Shown: positions 11,381 through 26,057, counted from the first letter of the stretch. The stretch: 64,000 nucleotides of DNA from Gonocerus acuteangulatus (GCA_946811695.1 OX328132.1:94029034-94093033); one strand, 5' to 3'. Program-made: numbers and translations. Notes: generated from the sequence alone by a model not told the origin.

Positions 11381-11675
11381 CTTCTGTATCCTCTAGAAAG
11401 GCTTTATTAGGCAAATTTTGTATTGATTTATAGAGCTTTGCTTTAGAATGAGAGCCAGATTCTGTAATTTCCGCTTCTGTGTAAAAGTTAGCTATTGTCG
11501 GTGTCCCTGACGCCTTAATATCACTTTTATTCGAGATGTTCGAGAGGATTTTGACAATTTTCACAAGATATATAAAAAAAAAAAAGTTTATTTTTTTTCT
11601 AAGCTTATCAAATGGCACTAGGGACATGAACGGAACCGCGCTAAGATGCTGCAGTTCCTGCGAGTCGGACTTTTT

Positions 11676-12166
11676 AACTGATTATAGTTGGATAATGTAT
11701 TTGATAATAAATCAGGTTAAGAAAAATAAGAAAAACAATTTAATCTTAGAGATATGGATTTCCAAGATATAGCTTTTCAACTGCCTAGCGGGGTCCTTCC
11801 TAGGGCGGGGACCCATCCAGGTAAGATCGTAAATAAGACCTTTCTTGAAAGTAAAGATGGAACTGTCAACTTTGGTCCTCCTCTGCCTCCCGGCACCTTC
11901 AATGCTGACGAAGGCTACCAATGAGTAGCTGAAACGTCCTAAATATAGATTTTTTTTTAACAAAAATCGTACTGAGGTTTCTTTAGCCGAATCCCAACCA
12001 TTCCATCTTTACTTATCACCTCGACGGCTAACTATCTAATCTTCATGCTTTCTAGAAATGTGGACCCAAAATAATAACAGCTTCTATTTTAATCATTTTA
12101 AATGAGTCTAGAGATAAGAACGGAACCGCGCTAAGATGATGCAGTTCCTGCGAGTCGGACTTTTTT
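11676..12166 (-). mobile_element. Helentron-like unit with a distinct interior (about 490 bp)
   Basis: The cap is at 12123-12166, followed on the minus strand by an interior found again at 19660-20155 (minus) and 31144-31640 (plus). The plus strand contains a conserved ccag followed by gtaagatcgtaaataag at 11817-11837, a good splice-donor match, preceded by a short open stretch (ATG at 11755). Whether this is a captured exon is not known. Confidence 0.6.
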
Positions 12167-13620
12167 AGTAGAAGACATGCTAAGTAAACACTATTGTTTC
12201 ACAATGGACGTCAAACAGAAACTTGATTAATTCATTACTGCTTGTCCTAAATATAAATTGACTTCTGAACTAATATTAAGATAAAAATTCGTTTTAGCAC
12301 ATTCCCATAGATCACGAAAATAACAGTGATTCAAGTTTGTATGCCCGACGGTGGCTCAAAAATGTTCGGATTTTGATGGAATTTCGTACTATAATCTTTT
12401 GTCAGATTTGAAAGGTCATGTTTGTGAACTAGCAGGATCCGTCCACCGGAACATGTTTTTTAGAGCAGAATTCGCTCGAAAAAAATCGTAAGGCTTACGT
12501 TTTCGAGTTCATATGATTACAGGTACTTGTTTTATAGGTTCCTTGACTTTGAAACAATATTTGTAACCGTTTCCGGGAATAATTGATACAACTACTTTTC
12601 CAAACTAATTTTCAGTTCGCGTATTCAGAAACGATTGATTCAGTTGAAACTTGTTCCAGATGTTTGACATCCATGTAATCTTAGATATTTAAATTGTGGT
12701 TGCGTTTGGAGGTGAGGAAGTATTAGAAAAAAATGTTTATTAATAGACAAGAAAATTTTGCGGATCTTGGTATATTTTCTAAAATATTTTGAAAAGAAAA
12801 TCGTGCTTATTGGAAGCTAACGCAGATGCTCGAAGATGACGCAGTTCCTGGATTTGTACTGTTTGTTGAAATACTATTGACTTAGCAGTTTTGGGAGATC
12901 TTGTGTTGCTATGGGACCAAATCTTATCATCGTTAAATGACGATATTGAGTACGTGATATTTACAGCCCACCTTCGAATATCACTAACTGATTATTCTGA
13001 AATTCGAACTATAACCATTCATTCACAAGTCATAGAAGTCGTGCGATTTCGATTCGACTTAAGAAGTTTACAAATTTCTAAAGTCGTGGAGAAAACTCAA
13101 TCTACCCGCGTAAGTAAAGATTATTATGTTGGGTCAACAGTCGATATTATTACTGCAGATAAGAGAGATACATTTAAGAGTAGTTTAAAGATATGGGGGC
13201 AAACAATAAATATGGCCTCTATGTACTATAAACTTGTATAACAATGAAAACAGATTAAATATTAGTTATCGTCTTCACGTTCGTAGATTAGTTTAGTATC
13301 TAATTTATAAGCAAACTCTTCAAATGAGATAGATCATTGCAGAGTTAAGTTTGAATGTGGGTCAAAATAATGCTATTTACCAAAACCTTTCTCATAAATT
13401 TCTTCAATGGCGACACAGAGAGTCGTGAAACATGTAACGTTGAAGTTATAAGGAGATTCAAACAATTTTATTCGATTCTTATTTTGTCGTGTATACTCCT
13501 ACAAGTCCGACCCGCAGGAAATGCGTCACTGAATAAGCAAAATTGATTAAGCTTTTAAATAGATACATTACATTATTGCTACATTATTGTTTACCACGAT
13601 TTGCTAACCACATTCGAGAT
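12167..13620. other. Diverged repeat remnants, no gene recognised
   Basis: 12290-12790 is an old, strongly diverged copy of the Helentron body (blocks aaaaaaatcgtaaggcttacg and tcagttgaaac). A broken cap lies at about 12827-12850, and another at 13505-13535. A 116-codon ORF at 12891-13241 has no recognisable motif, and one ORF of this length is expected by chance. Confidence 0.4.
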
Positions 13621-14958
13621 ATTTAAGAAAAGTCCGATTCGTCATCTTAGCGCGGTTCCGTTTTCTCCCTAGTGCCATTAGCAAAGAAATATAAGCAGTT
13701 ATTGGTAGTGTTTGATCTTTCGTTAAAAATAATAATTAAATATTACAAAGAAGGAAGTTTAAGGCGCCAAGACAGGAAACTGACAGTATCCTAAGCGGAA
13801 ATGACTCGCCCGCCATCTCAACGCTCGATCTAGGAAACCACTATTGCCAATACGTTTCTCATTTTTCTGCCTTCTTTTTCTAAAATACTAATTTTACTGA
13901 TAAATGCAATTTAAAATAACGAATTAAAAAGTGAGTTAAACAAACACAAAACCCCGTTCAAAAGAACAAAACAAACACTTTTAAAGTTGTACGCACTTAT
14001 TTCTCCGATTGACATTGCCCCATCGAAAATGGTTTTAGAATCTTTTTCTTAGAAACTTTGGAAGCATTCCACTTACCACGATTCCCGCACCGTTTTCGAG
14101 ATATTAACGAAAATATAAGAAGATCTGAAAATGTTTCATGTCTACTAAAAAATGTTTTTTTTTTTTCGAATACTTTCTTAACTTCAAATGTAACCAAAAT
14201 TTAAATATCTTAGTTGAAATGAATTTCAATGATGTAGAAAATATTTCAATTGAATCCCACGATTATAATATATACAAAAACAAATTAATTACAAACATAT
14301 TTTTCCACTTTTCTCAAAAACGGTTGCCTTATAACTGCTTTTAGTCATTTTCCTATATTAAGAAACCTATAAAACAAGTACCTCAAAAAGTCCGACTCGC
14401 AGGAACTGTGTCATCTTAGCGCGGTTCAATTTGATTCACTGAATATATTGGCAGAAGATACTTTCTGGACGTCCGTTCATGTCCCTACTGTCATTAGAGG
14501 AAAGAAATACAATTAGTTTATTTATTTTAGAAATACAGTTGATATTATAAAAAAACATGTGTGCGCGGTTTTGAAATCACGTATCAAAATTTGCTTGTTC
14601 CTATTTTGCTTGAATTCGCTAAACACTACGCTTCCAAGCCACTGAAATCGTTTCAAATTTGATAAGACTCGAGCAACGATTATAATTATAGCAGCGAAGT
14701 TACAGAACAAGAAATTATAAGACGACCGCAGGCACCATCATTTAAAGGTTCAGGTCAGAATATCTCAAATTATTAGAATGAACTCGGATTTCCTTAAGAA
14801 CTCAATCCTATGCTGAAAACTGTCTGAAAAATCTCATTGATTTGTAAGCTCTCTTGGCTCTAACCTTTATTTTTATGTTATTTATTTTTTAGAGGTTAAA
14901 TAAAAAATTATTCATCAATAGAAAAAATGGTTATAACTCTCCATAAAGAAATAAAACG
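13621..14958. other. Helentron-family remnants and unassigned AT-rich DNA
   Basis: Cap fragments in plus orientation lie at 13631-13663 and 14393-14427; the second is intact apart from two bases. Between them (13960-14390) is a diverged body. 14440-14958 matches nothing else in the window and may be the 5' UTR or flank of the R2-type ORF that follows; a pyrimidine-rich tattttttag lies at about 14883-14892. Confidence 0.4.
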
Positions 14959-15270
14959 ATGGGCAAAGACATAAAAGATATTGTACCGCCTTCCTCGTCG
15001 TCAAAGAGATCAAATAAGCACAATCCAAACCAAAGTGGCACAGAAAGCATTTCAACTTTCACTAGAAATACGCTCAAAGGCGATCTAAAAGATGCATCAA
15101 AAATTAATGAATCCATCTCAGAAAAAAAAGCCGCCTGTAACAAGTCTAAATGTAGTAAAATTTGTCCCTTGTGTGGTCTAGCATTCAAGAATGAAAGGGG
15201 ACTTAAAACTCACACCGCTAAAAAACATTTTCAAGAAGCCAATCGCAATACTCTAAGAAGTATATTAAAA
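14959..15270 (+). pseudogene. R2-type LINE ORF, N-terminal part with C2H2 zinc finger
   Basis: 104 codons from the first ATG up to the Helentron cap. Residues about 70-91 form one C-X2-C-X12-H-X4-H zinc finger (CPLCGLAFKNERGLKTHTAK), the type found at the N-terminus of R2-clade LINEs, where it binds target DNA; the preceding about 65 residues are Ser/Lys-rich. The ORF runs into the Helentron cap at 15271 and would terminate there in unrelated codons. The frame at AAA (15268-15270) is continuous with the RT ORF resuming at 23346, so this is probably the first piece of that element. The Myb region expected after the finger in R2 proteins is not evident. Confidence 0.65.
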
Positions 15271-16216
15271 AGTCCGACTCGCAGGAACTGCATCATCTTA
15301 GCGCGGTTCCTGTTCATATCCCTATTGTCATTTGACAAGCTTAGAATAGAAAAAGATAATATTCTCCTCGGCCTTTGTTCAAAGGGTTTTATGGCTTTAC
15401 CTGGTCGGGTCCGCCAGACCCTAGAATCCTCTTCTACCGATACTTCATTTCATACGTTTCAATGAATTGGAAAATATCAAACTTTTTCACATATTCCTGT
15501 GTTCTTTTACTATAGTAATAATTCTACAAATAAAATCAATTAAAAAATAAAATAAAAAAACCAACAGCATGAAGGCAATTGAAAATATTCAAAAGACGTC
15601 ATCGAATCTCTTTCCCTTGGCAAGCTATATTTCTAACAATGAATTGTTTTTCTTATTTTGCCTAATCTGTTTTATTGTAAAATACATTATCCAACTATAA
15701 GCAATTAAAAAATAACAAGGAATAAAAACAGACAAAAAGAACCGTTCGAATAAACGAAATCAATTACTTCAAAGTTTAAGCACTTATTTCTCCGATTGAC
15801 ATCACCTAATCAAAAATTGTTTCAGAATCTTTTTTGTAGAGAATTTATAAAGCTTTCAAATAATTTTTATCCACTTATCACGATTTCCCAATCGTGTTCG
15901 AGATATTAATGAAATTATACGAAGTTCCCAAAACTTTTCATGTCTGTTCATAAAATATTTTATTCTAACCCTTCCTTAACTCCAAACGTAACCAAAAGTT
16001 TAACATGTTAGTTTTGATGAAATTCAAACATGCAAAAAATGTTTCAACTGAATCCCATGATTCCAAGTAACCAAACCAAAAACTTGATTTAACAACTTTT
16101 TTTCCGATTTTCTCAGAAACGGTTAAAGCTATCGCCTTAAAAATGGTTTCATTCGTTTTACTCGCCCAAGAAGCCTATAAAACAACAAGTAGTACTTACA
16201 AGCATATGGACTCAAA

Positions 16217-16252
16217 ATCCAAGGCGCTAGCCATTAGACCACGGGAGACCCC
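16217..16252 (-). mobile_element. SINE tRNA-like head fragment
   Basis: The reverse complement reads ggggtctcccgtggtctaat followed by ggctagcgccttgga, identical to the start of the SINE at 53750-53782, and spans the A box. It is fused directly to ggttcctgttcatatccc, replacing the normal cap. The same junction is at 60622-60657. Confidence 0.75.
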
Positions 16253-17277
16253 GGTTCCTGTTCATATCCCTATTCTCATTTTAAAAGCATAGAATAGAAA
16301 CAGATAATATTTTCCTCGGCCTTTGTTCAAAGGGTTTTATTGCTACACCTGGGTTCGGGTCCACAAGACCCTAGAAACCTCTTCTACCGATACTTCATTT
16401 CATACGTTTCAATGAATGTGAAAATATCAAAAATTTTCACATATTCCTGTGTTCTTTTACTATAGTAATAATTCTACAGATAAAATCAATTAAAAAATAA
16501 AATAAAAAACCAACAGCATAAAGGCAATTGAAAATATTCAAAAGACGTCATCGAATCTTTTTCTCTTGGCAACCTGTTTTATTTTCGAATACATTATCCA
16601 ACTATAAGCAATTAAAAAATAACAAGGAATAAAATACAGACAAAAAGAACACTTCGAATAAGCGAAATCAATTACTTTAAAGCTTTAAGCTCTTATTTCT
16701 CCGATTGACATCGCCTAATCAAAACTTTCATTAGAACCTTTTATGTAGAGCATTTAATAAGCTTTCTAATGGTATTCTTCCGTTTCCCAAAATTCTCAAC
16801 AGTTTTCGAGATATTAATGAAAGTTCCCAAAATTTATATTATTTCTAGCAACAGAAAATTCTATTCTAACCCTTCCTTAACTCCAAACGTAACAAAACTT
16901 TCAACATATTAGTTTTAATGAAAGTAGAACATGCAGATAACGTTTCAACTGAATCCCGTAATTCTAAGTACCCAAACCAAAAACGGTATTCAAAAACTAT
17001 TTTTCCAATTTTCTCGAAAACGGTTAAAGCGATCGCCTTCAAAATGGTTTCATTCGTTTTCCTAGCCCAGGAATCATATAAAACGAGTACTTACAAGCTT
17101 ATGAACTCAAAAACGTAAGCGTTACGATTTTTTTTGCGCGAATTTCGCCCCAAACGCCATCTTCCAGTAGGCGGATTTTGCTGGTTAACGAACTTGACCT
17201 TTCAAATTGGACGAAGGATTTTTGTACCAAATTTCATCAAAATCGGACCATTCGTCTTCTATCTAGAGAGCGAACAG

Positions 17278-17380
<103 letters not shown>

Positions 17381-17514
17381 AATGTTAACCACCGTTATTT
17401 TCGGTCTCTAGGGGTTCTGAAACGCGAAATTTTCTAGTCGGCACTTCCGGATTGTTTCATTGTATCAACCCTATAAGCGGGGTTCCTCCCTATGGGGGAG
17501 GGAGGAACCGCACT

Positions 17515-18680
17515 AAAAGAACAGTTCGAATAAGGGAATTCAATTACTTTAAAGTTTTAAGCACTTATTTCTCCGATTGACATCGCCTAATCAAATCTTT
17601 CATTCGAACCTTTTTTGTAGAGCACTTAGTAAGCTTTCTAATGGTATTCTTTCGTTTACCAAGATTCTCAACCTTTTTCGAGATATTAAGGAAAGTATAC
17701 AAAGTTCCCAAAACTTTTCATGTCTGTTAATAAAATATTTTATTCTATCCCTTCCTTAACTCCAAACGTAAGAAAAATTTCAACATATTAGTGTTGATGA
17801 AACTCGAACATGCAGAAAATGTTTCAACTGTATCGCATAATTCTAAGTACCAAAATCAAAGACAAAGAACCCTCCCTAGGAAGGACGCTAGGCAGTTGAA
17901 AAGCTATATATCTTGGAAATCCATATCTCTAACATTAAATTGTTTTTCTTATTTTTCTTAACCTGTTTTATTTTCAAATACATTATCCAACAATAAGCAA
18001 TTAAAAAATAACAAGGAAAAAAAAAACAGACAAAAAGAACAGTTCGAATAATCGAAATCAATTACTTTAAAGTTTTAAGCTCTTATTTCTCCGATTGACA
18101 TCGCCTAATCAAAACTTTCATTAGAACCTTTTTTTTAGAGCATTTAATAAGCTTTCTAATGGTGTTCTTCCGTTTACCAAGATTTTCAACCTTTTTCGAG
18201 ATATTAAGGAAAGTAAACAAAGTTACTAAAACTTTTTGTGTCTGTTAATAAAATATTTTATTCTAACCCTTCCTTAACTCCAAACGTTACCAAAATTTCA
18301 ACATATTAGTTTTAATGAAAGTAGAACATGCAGAAAATGTTTCAACTGAGTCCCGTGATTCTAAGTACCCAAACCAAAAACGGTATTCAAAAAATATTTT
18401 TCCAATTTTCTCGAAAACGGTTAAAGCTATCGCCTTGAAAATGGATTCATTCGTTATCCTAGCCCAGGAATAATATAAAACGAGTACTTAGAGGCTTATG
18501 AACTCAAAAACGTAAGCGTTACGATTTTTTTGCGCGAATTTCGCCCCAAACGCCATCTCCCAGTAGGCGGATTTTGCTGGTTAACGAACTTGACCTTTCA
18601 AATTGGACGAAGGATTTTTGTACCAAATTTCATCAAAATCGGACCATTCGTCTTCTATCTAGAGAGCGAACAGACAAATA
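17515..18680 (+). mobile_element. Helentron-like element truncated at its (TA)n
   Basis: Body in plus orientation with an internal duplication (17530-17830, then 18010-18530). It stops at gcgaacagacaaatatta, where the next element begins, so the array and 3' end are lost. Matches 61090-62270 closely, including the tgtatcgcataattc and ccctccctaggaaggacgct blocks. Confidence 0.65.
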
Positions 18681-20155
<1,475 letters not shown>

Positions 20156-20957
20156 GGTTTGGGTACTTAGAATCATGGGATGCAGTTGAAACGTTTTCTG
20201 CATGTTCTACTTTCATTAAAACTAATATGTTGAAATTTTTGTTACGTTTGGAGTTTAGGAAGGGTTAGAATAAAATATTTTATTAACAGACATAAAAAGT
20301 TTTGGTAAGTTTGTATACTTTCCTTAATATTTCGAAAAAGGTTGAAAATCTTGCGAAACGTAAGATTACCATTAGAAAGCTTACTAAATGCTCTACAAAA
20401 ATGGTTCTGATGAAAGTTTTGATTAGGCGATGTCAATCGGAGAAATAAGTGCTTAAAACTTTAAAGTAATTGATTTCACTTATTCGAACTGTTCTTTTTA
20501 TCTTTGATTTTGGTACTTAAAATTATGGGATTCAGTTGAAACATTTTCTGCATGTTCTACTTTCTTCAAAACTAATATGTTAAAATTTTGGTTACGTTTG
20601 GAGTTAAGGAAGGGTTAGAATAAAATATTTTATTAACAGACATAAAAAGTTTTGGGAGCTTCGTATACATCCCCTAATATCTCGAAAACGGTTAGGAATA
20701 TTGGCAAACGGAGGGTTACCATGCGAAAGCTTACTAAATGTTCTACAAAAAAGATTCTGAAACAATTTTTGATTAGGCTATGTCAATCGGAGAAATAAGT
20801 GCTTAAACTTTGAAGTAATTGATTTCGTTTATTCGAACGGTTCTTTTTGTTTGTTTTTATTCTTTGTTGTTTTTTCATTGCTTATAGTTGGATAATGTAT
20901 TTGACAATAAAACAGATTAATTAAAATAAGAAAAACAATTCATTGTTAGAAATATAT

Positions 20958-21061
20958 CAGGCTGTACCGTATGAAATGTCAGTTTTGGATTTGCCGATTT
21001 CCTTCAAATGTCTTCAAACTGTCGAGGCTCCTACTCCGAGTTCTTTGGCATATTCCCTAGT
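20958..21061 (-). pseudogene. Captured mariner-like transposase HTH fragment
   Basis: Second copy of the fragment at 9961-10057, differing by a few bases; ends in a TGA read on the minus strand. Confidence 0.5.
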
Positions 21062-22446
21062 GTTTTCAATTGCTTATAGTAGTCAAATGTATTTGCCAAT
21101 AAAACAGGATACGTATAATTAGAAACGATATTTTATTTTTGCGGAATCTTGGGATTCTCAGATGCCGTATGAATATCTATTAGGCCCCCTTCGTTTATTT
21201 TCCTTAATATCTCGAAAAGGGTTAGGAAATCGTGGCAAGTGAAATATAACAGTTCGAATGCTTACTGAATTCTCCACAAAAAATGTTTTGAAGAAATGTT
21301 TGATGGAGTTTCGTTTATGTAAACGGATCTATTTGTGTGTTTCCCGCAGTTTTTGTTTTCACTTCTCGTTATTTTTGTACTTGCTTATAGCAGTCAAATG
21401 TATTTGTCAGTAAACAGGATACGTATAATTAGAATCAATATTTTGTTTGTTAGAATTCGAAGATGCTGTATGAATATCTAGATTACAGTACTGGTGTTGC
21501 ATTGTTCTAAGTATTCCCTATTTTCATCTGTTGCCCATAGTTTTTTATTGTCAGTAGTTTTTTCTTATTGATTATAGAATATAAATCTATTTGGCTATAA
21601 AACAGGATACGTAAAATTAGTAACAATATTTCGGAGATTTCTGAGCGAAATGCCTTTAAGATTTTCTACCACCACGAACGGCGTTTTTCCTCTATTTTTA
21701 TCCACTATATAGGCTTTATTTGGCATATTATTCTATATATGTTTTATTTAGCAGGGGATTCTGACGAAATGTCGTGTTTTTGCTGTGGATTTTAATTACG
21801 ATGTGTCTAAGATTGGGTAACATTAGCGAGTCTACATAGTTAAGAACCGACGACGGAGGTTGACTTCTTGCTATGATTTAGTCTACATATCTATATTAAG
21901 TCCTAAATCCAAAAAATTAACTTTACAACGGTTAGATACTATGAGGGAATAGGGAGAGGGTCAGTGCTCGTACAAACATAAGGTCCGCAGGAAATTTACC
22001 TGCTAAGAGTTAATCCTCAAGAGCTGTAAATATATCCCAGGTATCTGCCGACACAAATACAAAGCCTAGGCGGAGAGCACCCCAGAAACACAGATCCAAA
22101 CATAGGTTATATACTAAATATTCATAAAGACTAATTAGTTGTAACCCCATTCATCAATTAGCAATCAATAGTTTTCAACACAGGTTATATACTAAATATT
22201 GATAAAAAGTATTTAAGTAGAAAAAAAAACAAGATTCATCAAGACTTGTTATTGGTCCATTTGTATCTACTCCATAGACTTAATTAGGTATATTATTCTA
22301 TATATTGACTCGTTATTCGTCAAGACTTGTTATTTGTCCTTCTGTATCTCCTAGATAGGCTTTATTCGGCATATTATTCTATATAGGCTTTACTAGGCAG
22401 GGTATTCTACTCAATCTTTCTTGTAGTTGTTCTTGATCCTTCTGTA

Positions 22447-22576
22447 CATGGGCGTATATAGAAAACAATTTCGGGTGGGGCTGGGAAAATTTCGGGGGGG
22501 GGGGGGCTGAGACCATTTTCAGGGTATGGAATAATAAATATATAGAGCTTGGAATAGTTTTAGGTAACTAAAACGC

Positions 22577-22627
<51 letters not shown>

Positions 22628-22814
22628 GGCGCATCAACAAATCGTAGCTATTAGCGCCACTAAAACGCTATTACACGTAAAATAAAATATGTTTTATGAA
22701 CTAAGTGATCTTATTTAATTTATTTTTAAGGGTTTTACGACAAGTTTTTATCATCAATTCAAAATTTCGGGAGGGGCTGCAGCCCCCTCAGTCCCCCCCT
22801 CATATACGGCCATG
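22447..22814. mobile_element. hAT-like MITE, complete, carrying a SINE stub
   Basis: Starts catgggcgtatata and ends tatacggccatg. Perfect 8-bp duplications cttctgta lie at 22439-22446 and 22815-22822. Contains the SINE stub at 22581-22658. Same genomic target as 11130-11380, so the MITE insertion predates duplication of the surrounding segment. Confidence 0.85.
22581..22658 (-). mobile_element. SINE stub (poly-T plus about 33 bp) with target duplication
   Basis: About 45 T followed by acggcgcatc...ttagcgcc, flanked by actaaaacgctatt at 22567-22580 and 22659-22672. Same insertion as 29-77 with a longer tail. Confidence 0.8.
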
Positions 22815-23102
22815 CTTCTGTATCCCCTAGAAAGGCTTTATTAGGCATATTTTGTATTGATTTATGGAGCTATGCTTTAGAAAGAGAGCCGGATTTTGTA
22901 ATTTCCGCTTCTGTGTATAAGTTAGCTACTGTCGGTCTCCCTGACGCCTTAATATCACTTTTATTCGAGATGTTCGAGAGGATTTCTACAATTTTCACGA
23001 GATATGCATAAAAAAAATAACTTTATTTCTTTTCTAAGCTTATCAAATGACACTAGGGACATGAACGGAACCGCGCTAAGATGATGCAGTTCCTGCGAGT
23101 CG

Positions 23103-23345
<243 letters not shown>

Positions 23346-25750
23346 CGAAATGAGCAATATAACTACGAGCTTGCTCAATATAACTACTACAACCAGCGAA
23401 AGAAAGTAGTTCATTCAATAATGCAGGCTGGTGCTCCTAAAAAGTGTGATATAAATATAAAGGAAGTAGAAAACCACTTTAAATTAGTTTTTGAGGAGTC
23501 TAATGAGAAACATCGAGATTGTTATGAAGTCTCTGAGAATAATTCCGACCTGACAACAATTGGCATTAAACAAATTCATCGTGCTATAAAGTCAACGACA
23601 ATAGACACTGCAGCCGGTCCTGATGGAGTCTTAATCAGAACACTAAAATCCATTGACGTATCTCATATATTGAAAACAATCATGGAAATCATGCTGAGGA
23701 CGTCATACATTCCCGAGGCCCTAAGGGAGGGAAGAACCATCCTAATATATAAAGGCAAAGGTTCGACGAAGGACATGGGCTCGAGGAGGCCGATCACTGT
23801 ATATTCAATAGTGCGGCGGATCATAGAGAAGGTCTTAGACCATGAGATCAGGCAGCAAGTTAGTTTCCACTCGAGTCAAAGAGGCTTCATACGAGGTTTG
23901 CCAGGATGCCACGTTAATATCCGGATAATGGAAGCAATCTTGAAGGAAGCAAGAAGAAGAAAAGACGGCGGTGTCCTAGCCTTCCTTGATGTAACGGGAG
24001 CTTTTCATAATGTTGGTCACCAGCATATTGAACGGACGATGGAATCAAAAGGTATATCGGCTGATTTAAAAAATGTAATCTGAAGTCTATTATGTCACAA
24101 TAAAATAAAGGTCACTGTTGGACCAAACAAAACCGCCTTCATAGACGTGAATCGAGTTCCACAGGGAGGACCTTTATCGCCAACTCTCTTCATAATGGCT
24201 ATCGATCATCTCTATAAAGAATTGAACGACCCTTCATTTTCGAATAGATACGGATTCAATTTACACGATCAAGCTGATAACGTGACAATTACTGGTTTTG
24301 CCGACAACCAAGCCATTTCAGCTTGTAACAAGGAATCAGCTGAAAGAATAATAAATTTAGTAACCCAGAAGTTTAAAGAAATAGGTCTGGTTATTAATGC
24401 TAGCAAAAGTTCGGCTATAATTATGGAAAATGGAAAACTTCAAAAGGAATGTCTAAAGCTAGAAAACGGCTATCAGATTACATCAATTGAAGCCGGAGAG
24501 AACGTCAAATACCTCGGATGCAATCTCTCATCTGAACTAATCTGCAATGATGACGCCTTGACTAGATTTAATGAAAACCTAAATAAATTAACGATGTCGA
24601 ACTTACTACGGCCTGATCAAAAGCTGAACATAATCAACCAGTACGTGTTCCCATCGTTGATTTATCCCTTCCAGACTGTACCTCTGATGAAGCTTCCGCC
24701 AACATTACTCGAAGGACTGGACACCATCATCAGAAGAAGTGTCAAAGCAATGCTTGGGTTCCCTGCCAACATCTGCAGTGCTATGTTTTACTCTCCGCGA
24801 CGATTTCGAGGTCTTGGCTTGCTTCATTGCCAATGGGAAGCACCCCTCCAGCATTTATCGGTCATCCAGAAACTAGCGAACGTAGCAGACCAACATTTCG
24901 AGCCCATATTTGACTACGATTCCGAATACGAATAATGTGCCCATCGACTTGGACTCAACATAGAAGACTCTCATGGCCTGTGTGTTAAGGAAATAAGAAG
25001 TAAACTACGTGAGGGTTCTTTCGAAGAATGGTCCAATTCGAAATGGCAAGGTATCGGTGTCAAGCACTTTAAGGATTACCCCAAAGGAAACAAGTACATT
25101 TATGATAAATGCGTGCTATCGGGTTCAGAGTGGGTAAACGCCTTAAAACTAAATACAAACTATGCACCCCTTCGAGGAGTTCCCGGCGTGAGTGGAGCGA
25201 TGAGAAGTGATGTTGGACCCCTTTGCCGCAAATGTGGTGAAGAGCCCGAAACACCAGCACATGTGCTGGGAAAATGTCCGCATAAGAAGCATCTTATCAC
25301 TCGTCGCCATCACAATGTGAAGCACAGAATAATAGAGCTCCTTGAGGAAAAGAACTACCGCTATTTCGAGGAGGTGTATTGTATCGACGATGAAGGATCA
25401 TCTAGGTTTGCCGATATTGTCGCATTTACAGAAAATAGTGAGCTCGCTTATATCATCGACCCCACTGTGAGGTACGAAACGAATAATAGCGACCAAGCAA
25501 ACGCAGTCGATCGTGAAAAAGATTGATCTACGAGAAATGCTTAACATACTTCTCTGAAAAGTTCCAAGAACAATTCGGAAAAAGAAAATTCCTTGTCAAA
25601 GGGTTATGGTTCGGAGCTCGAGGAACCATACCAAAGGATACGAGCATATTCTTACAGGAGCTCGGCCTCGATATTAATAGCCTCTCGTTCTTAGCCGAAC
25701 AAATATTAGTTGACTCCCTTGGGATAATTAGTCGACATATTTACGGTTAA
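23346..25750 (+). pseudogene. R2-type LINE ORF: RT and restriction-like endonuclease, degenerate
   Basis: Continues the frame of 14959-15270. RT: AAGPDG motif near 23616, RRPITV near 23790, AFLDVTGAF near 23975, PQGGPLSP near 24160, and the catalytic box as FADN (24297-24308), where the second aspartate of the usual FADD is Asn. Then a thumb region, the zinc motif C-X2-C-X7-H-X4-C (about 25225-25275) and the nuclease region RFADIVAF...IIDP (about 25400-25460), where the proline of the PD motif is Ala. The C-terminal part contains GARGTIP (about 25617). Broken by in-frame stops at 24081 (TGA) and 24933 (TAA) and a frameshift near 25515. The copy is dead. Confidence 0.8.
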
Positions 25751-26057
25751 TAACGAACAAAATGAAGAAAGATAATGCAGCACCATTTGCCATGTAGTCC
25801 ATTCACGGTTACGAAGAGATCATGACTACAACTTGCGAATCGACTATTTTTTTTTATTTATTTTTTTTTGTTCCAAAAGATCATTTTTTTAATTTTTATC
25901 CACGTTTATTTATTCGGGGAAGGAATATATTTATTTGTTTAACCATAATACCAATTGTTCTGATACTTATGAAACTCTCATTATTAAAAGACCACTTAAA
26001 ATTCATGGAAAAATGTCTGTTACATAACAAGTGGATATTTGTTTCCTAAAATGTACT
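25751..26057 (+). other. Probable 3' UTR or flank of the R2-type element
   Basis: T-rich, with no coding signal. It ends with gtact (26053-26057), the left target duplication of the copia element. Confidence 0.45.

Noticed and set aside
11712..11963. ORF of 83 codons in the 490-bp unit, also at 31344-31598
   Set aside because: The opposite strand is equally open in part and copies differ by frameshifts; no domain recognised.
12891..13241. 116-codon ORF
   Set aside because: No motif, surrounded by decayed repeats, and about one ORF of this size is expected by chance in 64 kb of AT-rich DNA.
14522..14710. 62-codon minus-strand ORF
   Set aside because: Short, with no motif, in AT-rich DNA; not distinguishable from chance.
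16918..17118. Recurring ORFs of about 60-66 codons (MKVEHAENVSTESHDSKYPN and [20 protein letters not shown] types)
   Set aside because: They recur only because the Helentron body recurs; the frame is broken at different points in different copies and nothing suggests protein-level selection.
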